Below, piece by piece: positions 46,701 to 64,000 of a DNA stretch of 64,000 nucleotides. The position numbers and the translations under genes are program-made. The notes beneath the pieces are model-generated. The model was given only the letters and a program-made list of their open reading frames with translations, made no database searches and was not told the DNA's origin. Source of the stretch: Piscicola geometra (taxonomy: Eukaryota > Annelida > Clitellata > Hirudinida > Piscicolidae); NCBI GenBank assembly GCA_943735955.1, contig OX030963.1, positions 2,623,344 to 2,687,343 on the forward strand, in the 5' to 3' direction. The stretch's first letter is position 1. Each line of letters starts with the position of its first letter.

Positions 46701-47296
46701 GGGTGTAATTCAGAAGAATGGGCATTCTTGTGTGACTTAATGTCATCATCGAAAATGCTTTCTCTAAAGGGCTTGGGCCTTGTTTGCTTTGGGAGCTTTC
46801 CAGCGTTGGTCTCTCGATCACTTTCCCTCCTTTCTCTCACAGGTTCGAGGCTTACTGGCGTTTTGGCAACCTCTTTCTTGTTCTTGCTTGACACGTTAGA
46901 CCTTTGCGAAGAATCAAAACTATAATCCGCTTTTCTATTTTCTTTTCCTCGTTTGTCAAATTTCTTAGAATCTCTCAATGAATCAGCCTCCCAGTTCTTT
47001 GCTTTTTTAGCGATGATCTTTCTGGAATCTTGATGCTTGGAAAAGGACGAAGTTCGTCGAGGCTTTGCAGACGATTGGCTGAATTCAGACGCGGGTGAAT
47101 GCCTGCGGGGAGAACTCTCAACAGGGACTTTTCTAGAAGCGGTAGAATCGAAAGGTTTAGAGGCGGTTCCAGATTTCGAAGAAGGTTTGAGCTTCGAAGT
47201 CTGTTTTCGTTTAGAAGAAACACTTGGTTCGTTCTCCTCGATTGAGAATTCTTCAATCTCGCTTGAATTCACCGGCTTTTTCCCTCTTTTCGCCAT
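40758..47296 (-). CDS. SLC13-family symporter paralogue B, 13 exons, long N-terminal extension and divergent motifs
   Basis: Exons 5' to 3': 45503-47296, 45021-45170, 44508-44623, 44032-44180, 43629-43773, 43322-43460, 43049-43113, 42749-42862 (GC donor), 42086-42183, 41732-41841, 41391-41549, 41150-41290 and 40758-40898, about 1106 residues. Several exon lengths (150, 116, 139, 65, 98, 159, 141) equal those of the paralogues. The first exon encodes about 570 disordered, Lys/Ser-rich residues before the first membrane segment (IKKTLIFIFTPLLL). These include a module present twice: SSSSSVV, GSKPP, KKKLF, RYNIITGSYPRRLKKEV. The transport core is unusual. The first site reads TSNVAISCIM, the glycine loop reads LGGIASLRGASANI instead of [14 protein letters not shown], and the second site reads APNSAVATII. 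The C-terminal signature [16 protein letters not shown] is intact. It may have altered or lost transport. Confidence 0.87.
42390..42690. repeat. CAACCAACCCAC-type minisatellite, SLC13-B intron 8
   Basis: Units containing CAACCAACCAACCCAC and ACACCCC recur about ten times between exons 42749-42862 and 42086-42183. Confidence 0.9.
44640..44735 (-). mobile_element. SINE-like element, copy 2
   Basis: Read on the minus strand it shows GCCTAAGTGGCCTTGAAGC, a GGGTTATA box and an ATT tail. This is the same order as the copy at 8310-8430. It lies in SLC13-B intron 2. Confidence 0.5.
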
Positions 47297-47963
47297 CACT
47301 CAGAATCTGCAGCTTCCTATTTGGGTACTTGTGATGCAAAAGTTCCAAAAACCAAAGTTTTCGTATGCATATTTGTGAGGCTTTAAAGATGGAATGTTTT
47401 ACAAATATTAACAAATTTTGTTATTCAAACTGAAGTTAGTGTGTTGAAATCGATTAAATTAAAAATAGTAGAATAAATTTGTTATTTTTATTTAATTTAT
47501 TAAAAATAGTTATTGTTTACGTTCGAATAGATTTTCAAAGCGCTTTTTACATACAAATAATTAGAAAATGGCTATAAAAAAATTGTTTCAAGAAATCAAC
47601 TTTCTTTTATTGAAGGCATAAAAATATCATGAATAATATTGTTTATTTTATGATTTTATTTATGTTGATATTTGTAGTTTCTAAGGTTGAAGTATTACAA
47701 GAATATATTATAAATTTGATATATTGGAGTAAACTCATGAAAGATTAGTCATATAAATCAATCACAAAATAGAATAAAAAGTTAATTTACGATCTAAATT
47801 TTTTTCTAAAAATATGTTGCAAAAAACCGTCCAAAATCGTTTTTCACTTTCCTCTCTCCTCAAAACCACTAAAACTCCACCCAAAAACTTCCCTTGAAAT
47901 CAGCCCTTTTCTCTCTTCTTTGAACCGCACTTCCCTTCTCCCCCTTTCCAAACCATCCAAGCT
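47297..47963. other. Spacer between SLC13-C 3' end and SLC13-B start
   Basis: About 670 bp, AT-rich; must contain the SLC13-B promoter and SLC13-C 3' UTR. No TATA box or clear polyadenylation site was assigned. Confidence 0.5.
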
Positions 47964-50900
47964 CTAGCACTTAGCACTACCCGCCCAATCTGGATATTTG
48001 TCCAGCTCAAAAAATCCAAAGCACCAGGTGTTGATGGCAAAGATTGTGCTCCCCACGGTTAGCAGTATCATCAGAAGACCGCTCTTGATCTACGATTTGA
48101 TTTTTGGTGAGTTTGAGTTTATTTGGGTTTATATTGGTTATATAATTAAAGTTATTATTAATAATAATATTAATTATCCCATTTTAATAATTGTATTCAT
48201 AGGGTCAAAACCTTCAAGTTATTTAATCTATAAGTAAAATAAAACTTTCTTATTTTCCTTTTCAAAAACCTTTTTTCTAAACTCCTCACCCCCCCTTAAC
48301 TCTAATCCTAATGCTATCATTAACCCCCCCCCCCCCTCCCCTCCCAATCTCACCATATCTCCGGTGGATATATCGCCATAGGAGTAGGCTATGGCGTTTG
48401 GAGGGGTGCCGACCGGGAGGATAAAGGCGAAAGAGGCGCACATCGTGACGGGCAGCATCAGGTAGATCGGGTTGACGCAGGTTTCTTTCGAAATCTAGAA
48501 AATGGAAAAATGAAATTAGAAATAAAATAATTAATTAATTTCTAGAATAAAATTAATTGTCAAGAACATATCGAAAGAAAATCACTCCAAAAAATATGTG
48601 ATCTTTCATCCTCTTTCCCTCCTTTTTCCTCTCCCTTTCTCCCATCTCTTCTCTCTGCCTTCACTCTCTTATCTCTTATTCTTACCCTCACTCTCCCATC
48701 TTTCCACCGACCCTAACTTTCCCATCTTTCCACCGACCCTAACTTTCCCATCTTTCCACCGACCCTAACTTTCCCATCTTTCCAACCACTCCCCACTCCC
48801 ACCTCTCCAAACCACCTGAGCAAGGATGGGCAGGAAGATGGTGGTGGTGGCGACGTTGGAGGTGAACTGGGTGACGAGTGTGGCGACCAAACTCATGATG
48901 AGGCTGATGGCAAATGGGGGCAGGCTCTTGAGCGCCATCAGTGATTGACCCACCGATTGGGAAAGCTTCGAGACCTGGGGAGGGGTGTCGCCATGGTGCA
49001 ATGGAGTAATGGCGGTAGAATATTATTGGTTTTATTATAATTGTGTTTAAAAATTATTATGATCATAATAGTAAATAATACTATTCTCAACAACAACAAT
49101 AATAATATTTAGAACAATGAAAATATCTAAAATAATATTAAAAGTAACAATTATTTAAGTAAGCATAACAACCAAGAAATATAAATAAAGCAGCGTAGAG
49201 ACATTCAACCGAGTAAAATCCATTTTTGCTCACTCACTTTGCAAGCTTCGGCCAGCGCGAATCCACCGCCCAGAAGCAGGATGACACTCCAAGGCATTTG
49301 GCGATTGGCGGTGGGCCAGTCGAGGAGGGCTGGAGCGGGCTTGGGAGGAGTTGTATCTGTGGAAGGGCGAAATAGTGGTTAGGAAGGCTAGTGGGGGAAG
49401 GGAAGGGGGTGTTGAGTTGAGAGTGTTGTTTCGATGAAATGGAGGGATTAGTGGAAAGGAGTGATGTCAAGAAAGAAAAAAAACATTAGAAAGTGTTTTT
49501 GTGTGGTAAAGTAATCTTTAAAAAAAGAATAGAGGAAAAATTTAAATTATAATTAACTCTATTTTACCTATAACAATTTATTTTTATATCGTTTTTTCCC
49601 TATTTTTTTTAACCAATCTACCGAATTCTCATTGCTCCACACCACCATTAACCCTTCTTCCTCCTGAAGCAGAGGTAGTTGGGCCACTGAGAGGGCAGGA
49701 TGAAGAGGAGGACGCAGATGGTGATGGCCACAGAAGCGTCTGTCACGTACCTGTGGTGGGTGTGGTGGTGGGTTGGTGTGATGCGGTGTGCTTTAGAGGC
49801 TGGGTGTGATATGATGTAATGTGTTAGGTGGGATTTGGTTGATTAGCTGTAATTACGAAAAAGAAAAAGCTGTAGTGAAATTAAATCAAAGGACATGTTA
49901 GAGTAGTGACACACAAAAAATTTTTATTTAACAAAATAAAAAAAATTCTCTCAAAAAAAGTATAGTCATTGACTACTCTCCCCCAGAACTCACGATGTGC
50001 GGAAGTGTTTCTTCTCGACGTAGGTTCCATTCCCTTGCGGTGTCTTCACCTCCTTCACCCCGTCGTGATCCATCAAGCCACCCCACCCTGGCACTATTTC
50101 TGGCTCCCTGGACACCCAGAGTAAAGCGAGAACTATGAAATTCAATCCTACAAGGGCCTCCGCGAAACTGTTTTTGGGTGGTGGCGGTGGTGGTGGTGGT
50201 GGTGGTGGTGTTGGTGGTGTTGGTGGTGGTGGTGGTGGTGGTGGTGGTGTTGGTGGTGGTGGTGGTGGTGGTGGTGGTGGTGGTGGTGGTGGTGGTAGTG
50301 GCGGTGGTGTCGGTGGTGGTGGTGGTGGCGGTGGTGTCAGTAGCGGTGGCGGTGGTGGTGGTGGTAGCAGTGGTGGTGGCGGTGGTGGTGGTGGTGGTGG
50401 TGGTGGCGGTGGTGGTGGTGGTGGTGTAGAGTTTGGTGGAGTGTGAGGTATCGGGAATAGAAGGAGAGGTGAGTATGTTGGTTGTGGTTGGTTGATACAA
50501 TTGTTCGAGTCAAAAGTAATGAAGAGGATGGTGATGGTGGTTTACATAGAATAACATGAGAATGTTCTATTGGGATGTCGGAGGGGTGAAAGCGTGGATG
50601 GAAGGATGAATGGAGAGGTGGATGGAAGGATGAATGGAGAGGTGGATGGAAGGATGAATGGAGAGATGGATAGAAGGATGAATGGAGAGGTGGATAGAAG
50701 GATGAATGAAGAAGTGGATGGAAGGATGAATGGAGAGGTGGATGGAAGGATGAATAGAGAGGTGGATGGAAGGATGAATGGAGAGGTGGATGGAAGGATG
50801 AATGAAGAGGTGGATGGAAGGATGAATGAAGAGGTGGATGGAAGGATGAATGGAGAGGTGGATGGAAGGATGAATAGAGAGGTGGATAGAAGGATGAATG

Positions 50901-53900
50901 GAGAGGTGGATGGAAGGATGAATGAAGAGGTGGATGGAAGGATGAATGGAGAGGTGGATAGAAGGATGAATGGAGAGGTGGATGGAAGGATGAATGAAGA
51001 GGTGGATGGAAGGATGAATGAAGAGGTGGATGGAAGGATGAATGGAGAGGTGGATGGAAGGATGAATAGAGAGGTGGATAGAAGGATGAATGGAGAGGTG
51101 GATGGAAGGATGAATGAAGAGGTGGATGGAAGGATGAATGGAGAGGTGGATGGAAGAATGAATGAAGAGATGGATAGCAGGATGAATGGAGAGGTGGATG
51201 GAAGGATGAATGGAGAGGTGGATGGAAGGATGAATGGAGAGGTGGATGGAAGGATGAATGGAGAGGTGGATGGAAGGATGAATGAAGGGCTGGATGAGTG
51301 AGTGATTAAAAGAAGGTACATACGTGATCCTGCCCAGCTTGAGGTACTCTGCCCTGATGACCTGTGCGGCTGACTCATCGTGTTCTTGCTGAAAATAAAT
51401 GTAATATTTCATCTTTAAATAATGAAAAACATATTTGATTAAAATCTTTATATTAAAAATTAATATATTTGTTTTATTTTAGAAAAATTTTTATTATAAA
51501 TTTAGCTTTATTTCTAAATATTTTATATTACAAATTAATAATTTTGTTTTTGTTGAAAGTATTAAGTTCAAATTAACAAAGTCGACATTTAATGCCAAAC
51601 CTTCTTGAGTCCGAAGCACTTTTTGAAGCCAATGAACAAGCACAGAATGAGGAACCAAGCGACAAAAATGTCGACCACCATGATGGGAAAGCCGATGACC
51701 AGCCACGTGGTGAAGTTCATGGCTGACTTGGTGTAGAGGCTGAAGAAGGGGAAAGGAAGGGGTGGTTGAAAGGTTTTTTACTGAAAAAATTAAAACTTCG
51801 ACACTTAACTGACATTCTTCTAACCTCAACCCCCACCGACCCTCAACCACCATTCTCCGACCTTCAACCACCACTCCACCCACTCTCAACCCCCACCGAC
51901 CCTCAACCACCATTCTCCGACCTTCACTCACCACTCCACCCACTCTCAACCACCATTCTCCCACCTTCAACCACCACTTCACCCACCCTCAACCACTCCT
52001 AACCACCCCTTTCCCACCCTCAACCACTCCTAACCACCCCTCTCCCACTCTCAACCACTCCTAACCACCCCCCTCCCACCACCAACACTTCAAGGGTACC
52101 CTTGAGGACAATGTTGGGACCACAACCGATCAACGTGCCGATGCCTCCGATGTTCGAGGCGATTGGAATGGACAGTTTCAGGGCCGATTTGAAGTTTTTG
52201 AAGATTTTGTCGCTCAGCGCTGCCACCTCTTGGGCAGCCCCTTTGCCGCTGGGTGGATGGTGGTGGTGGTTTGGAGAAAGTTATTTGAAGGTGGTTGTAT
52301 GTTTGTGGGATGGTGGTGGTTTTTTATGAGATGGTTGTATTTGTGTGGAATGGTTGTATGTTTGTGGGATGGTGGTGGTTTTTTATGAGATGGTTGTATG
52401 TGTGTGGGATGGTGGTGGTTTCTTATGAGATGGTTGTATGTGTGTGGGAGGGTGGTGGTTTTTTATGAGATGGTTGTATGTGTGTGGGATGGTGGTGGTT
52501 TCTTATGAGATGGTTGTATGTGTGTGGGATGGTGGTGGTTTTTTATGAGATGGTTGTATGTTTGTGGGATGGTGGTGGTTTTTTATGAGATGGTTGTATG
52601 TGTGTGGGATGGTGGTGGTTTCTTATGAGATGGTTGTATGTGTGTGGGAGGGTGGTGGTTTTTTATGAGATGGTTGTATGTGTGTGGGATGGTGGTGGTT
52701 TTTTATGAGATGGTTGTATGTGTGTGGGATGGTGGTGGTTTCTTATGAGATGGTTGTATGTGTGTGGGAGGGTGGTGGTTTTTTATGAGATGGTTGTATG
52801 TGTGTGGGATGGTGGTGGTTTCTTATGAGATGGTTATATGTGTGTGGGATGGTGGTGGTTTTTTGTGAGATGGTTGTATGTGTGTGGGATGGTGGTGGTT
52901 TTTTATGAGATGGTTGTATGTGTGTGGGATGGTGGTGGTTTTTTATGAGATGGTTGTATTTGTGTGGAATGGTTGTATGTGTGTGGGATGGTGGTGGTTT
53001 TTTGTGAGATGGTTGTATGTGTGTGGGATGGTGGTGGTTTTTTATGAGATGGTTGTATGTGTGTGGGATGGTGGTGGTTTTTTATGAGATGGTTGTATTT
53101 GTGTGGAATGGTTGTATGTGTGTGGGATGGTGGAGGTTTTTTATGAGATGGTTGTATGTGTGTGGGATGGTGGTGGTTTTTTGTGGGATGGTTGTTTGTG
53201 GGAAGGTGGTTGATGGGGAGAGTGTTGATGAGTATGAAGAAAATAAAAATTATGAAATGTTTTGTTGAATGAATTGAAAGTGCTTAATATTCGACTAGAT
53301 TAAATAGAAAGCTTTTAAAACCAAGTATATTGTTCCCCCATATTTTTGTTTTTTTTTTAAACGCATTTTAATTCATTAATCAACATTAAATTGAATTTAC
53401 TTTATCAATCAATCAATCAATCAAATAGATTTCTATAGCGCTCTTTCTTCAAATTCAAGAGCGCTTTATCCATAATAAACCTTTATTATTATCGACACAA
53501 TAAAACAGAATTTGAAATTCATCAGAGCCCACTCTATAACTCACCCGTTGGCTTCGGCCAGCTTCTTAACCCGATTGTTGTCCAACTCGGTGAGGACCGC
53601 CTGTGAGATGGGCATCATCATGGCAGTGGTTGCCGTGTTTGAAAGCCACATGGAGAGGAAGCAAGTGCACATCATGAAACCAAAGATGATCCTGAAGGGA
53701 TGGGTGAGAAGGGATGTGGTTAGGTGTGATTGGGTGAGTGGGTTCAGAGGATGGGTTAGATCGGTGATGGTGTGGGAAAGAAAACATATAAAAAAAAATT
53801 AAAATAATTTTTGTAGATTTAAGCGATTTTCAAGGTATTTAATTTAATTTTGAGAAATTAATTTTTAATACTCAATTCCACGATTCACAATTCATCTCGG

Positions 53901-54954
53901 ATCGATCTAATTCCTACCGACCATTTAGGTTTCGAACCGACAAGAATCAGAATTCTCAGAGCAACTCTCTTGTGCAAGTTCCACTTCTCCACAGCCACCG
54001 CCACCAACAAGCCTCCGAAGAACAACATGTTTGCATCCTGGAGGAGGAGGAGGAGGAGGAGGAAGAGAAGGAGGAGGAGGAGGAGGAGGAAGAAGAAGAG
54101 GAGGAAGAGAAGGAGAAGTAGAAAAAAAGAAAAAATCAACAAGTTAAGTGTTGGATTGAAACCTTAGTATAATATCTTTTGATAAATTTAAAAAGATTGC
54201 GAAAAACTAAACTCCGTTTAAAACTTTAAAATTTTAATCACTTTTATTGATTTCCAACTAACTACTCAAATCCACCAAAAACTGCCACAACAACTACCTT
54301 CCATCCACCAAAACAACCATCCCCTCCCCCTGTCACCTTGAGATAATTTATGCAAATATCTTTTGAATGCATAATTCCAAGCCACGGGAAGAGGACGATG
54401 GGGAGGAGGGCAGTAACCGCCATCGGAATCACCTCCGTCATCCAGTACACGATCATTATCAAGATCACGTAGGCGCATCTCCCTTGCTGTGGTAAAAAAG
54501 ATAAATTGAGTTGGGGTTAATGGACTTTTTGATTTTATAAACTATTTAAGTTATTCGTTTTGTATCCAGTCTATCATTTTTTACCACTTCTTTCCTAACG
54601 AAAAACAATCCCCCTAAAACGATACAAACACGTGCAAACTTTAAAAATCCTCAATCCTCCATGCAACCAGCATTGGCTTGAAACAACCCACCCACCCACC
54701 TTCACGTTCCAGAGAATGGGAAGAGGAAGAAGAAGAAGCGGTGTCAGGATGATGACCAGAGTTTGTTTAATCTTGAATATTTGCTGACACGCATCATTCT
54801 TGTGAGATTCGGATTGTCCTAGGTACTGAGGGGTCAGGGAGACCTTCTTCGCTAAGGGGCCTGACTCGGGCATTTGTGGAGTCTTTGGTTCCGGTGGCCA
54901 TGGCCCTATCGACTTTTTGCGAGATGGCGATTGCGAATCTGAATTGTCTGACAT
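47964..54954 (-). CDS. SLC13-family sodium/dicarboxylate-type symporter C, 13 exons, compact
   Basis: Exons 5' to 3': 54700-54954, 54337-54486, 53922-54037, 53545-53691, 52087-52248, 51601-51739, 51324-51388, 49994-50167, 49653-49750, 49238-49356, 48816-48974, 48354-48494 and 47964-48089, exactly 1851 nt and 616 residues, typical for animal SLC13 proteins. A short cytosolic N-terminus with Ser/Pro precedes the first helix ([17 protein letters not shown]). Canonical elements are all present: [65 protein letters not shown] and [20 protein letters not shown]. Putative glycosylation site NGT lies in the extracellular loop of exon 49994-50167. Of the three paralogues this looks the most like a conventional sodium-coupled carboxylate transporter. 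The substrate is not predictable. Exon 53922-54037 is almost identical to the corresponding exon of SLC13-A. Confidence 0.92.
50178..50430. repeat. (GGT)n-type repeat, SLC13-C intron 7
   Basis: GGTGGTGGT with GTT, GGC and AGT variants. It reads as poly-Gly or poly-Val on plus and poly-Thr on minus, but starts ten bases upstream of the acceptor of exon 49994-50167. Confidence 0.95.
50587..51298. repeat. 24-bp minisatellite, SLC13-C intron 7
   Basis: About 29 tandem units of GTGGATGGAAGGATGAAT plus GGAGAG or GAAGAG. Because the unit length is a multiple of three and lacks stops, three frames stay open for 240-280 codons. The flanking SLC13 exons show it is intronic. Confidence 0.97.
51820..52080. 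repeat. CCTCAACCACC-type tandem repeat, SLC13-C intron 5
   Basis: Repeated blocks of ACCCTCAACCACC and CATTCTCCGACCTTCAACC between exons 52087-52248 and 51601-51739. The array ends at the donor region of exon 52087-52248. Confidence 0.85.
52258..53205. repeat. 40-bp minisatellite, SLC13-C intron 4
   Basis: About 23 tandem units with a strict 40-base period. Each unit contains GATGGTTGTATGTGTGTGGG then ATGGTGGTGG and TTTTTTATGA, with point variants (TTTCTTATGA, GGGAGGG). Confidence 0.97.
53405..53470 (+). repeat. Dispersed hairpin element, copy 4
   Basis: The most complete copy: CAATCAATCAATCAATCAAA, then TAGATTTCTATAGCGCTCTT, TCTTCAAATTC and AAGAGCGCTTTA. It lies in SLC13-C intron 4, 75 bases from exon 53545-53691. 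Confidence 0.8.
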
Positions 54955-63839
<8,885 letters not shown>

Positions 63840-64000
63840 CTGCTGGTGGGTTTGAGGGGGATGGTGGTGGTTGGAGGAGGTTAGTATGAGAAGGGGGTTG
63901 TTGGGTGAGTTTGAGGGGGGGATGATTGGAGGGTTTTGAGAGAGAAGAGTGAATGGGAGGTTGAGGGGAGGAAAGAGAAGGGAGGTTGAGGGGAGAAAAG
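63840..64000. other. TRPM intron at the window edge
   Basis: G-rich (minus-strand C-rich) intron sequence upstream of exon 63642-63839. The gene continues past the window. Confidence 0.6.

Noticed and set aside
50542..51412. 240-280 codon open frames on both strands
   Set aside because: The 24-bp minisatellite of SLC13-C intron 7; only the first few codons at the minus-strand start (exon 51324-51388) are real coding sequence.

Overview
This is a eukaryotic genomic window, not a bacterial one. Every recognisable gene is split into small exons with GT/AG (once apparently GC/AG) boundaries. The intergenic DNA is AT-rich, and introns are packed with di-, tri- and tetranucleotide repeats and longer minisatellites. 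The gene set (secreted CANT1-type apyrase, fatty acid-binding proteins, GDPGP1, PGAP1, SLC13 carriers, a TRPM channel) is metazoan. I suspect a lophotrochozoan, possibly a leech such as Helobdella, from overall genome style. That is inference only.

Layout. (1) 0.4-2.2 kb, plus strand: five-exon secreted apyrase. A second copy of its promoter, signal-peptide exon and first intron follows at about 2.5-2.96 kb, then stops. (2) 3.1-5.1 kb and 12.1-13.4 kb, minus strand: two fatty acid-binding protein paralogues, one with an additional intron made of a GATG repeat. (3) 7.8-11.3 kb, plus strand: GDP-D-glucose phosphorylase 1, with a microsatellite inside a coding exon. (4) 15.4-25.5 kb, minus strand: a 28-exon PGAP1-like GPI inositol-deacylase in which the catalytic-serine motif reads GHGMGG. 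(5) 28.3-55.0 kb: three SLC13 sodium/dicarboxylate-type transporter paralogues, one on plus (28.3-38.5 kb) and two on minus (40.8-47.3 and 48.0-55.0 kb). They share exon lengths and phases, so they are local duplicates. One carries a ~510-residue cytoplasmic loop, one a ~570-residue N-terminal extension, and the third is compact at 616 residues. (6) 56.9-63.8 kb, minus strand: the C-terminal half of a TRPM cation channel, running off the right edge.

The exon models were built by hand from homology remembered for each family, splice consensus and phase bookkeeping. For apyrase, both FABPs, GDPGP1 from its second exon, SLC13-C and the TRPM fragment, the summed exon lengths are exact multiples of three. 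The exceptions are stated: one PGAP1 junction is a base out of frame, and one SLC13-B junction needs a GC donor. No rRNA, tRNA, CRISPR array or bacterial-style operon was seen. Most of the remaining DNA is simple-sequence repeat, plus two small families of dispersed elements and one probable transposon-derived ORF remnant.
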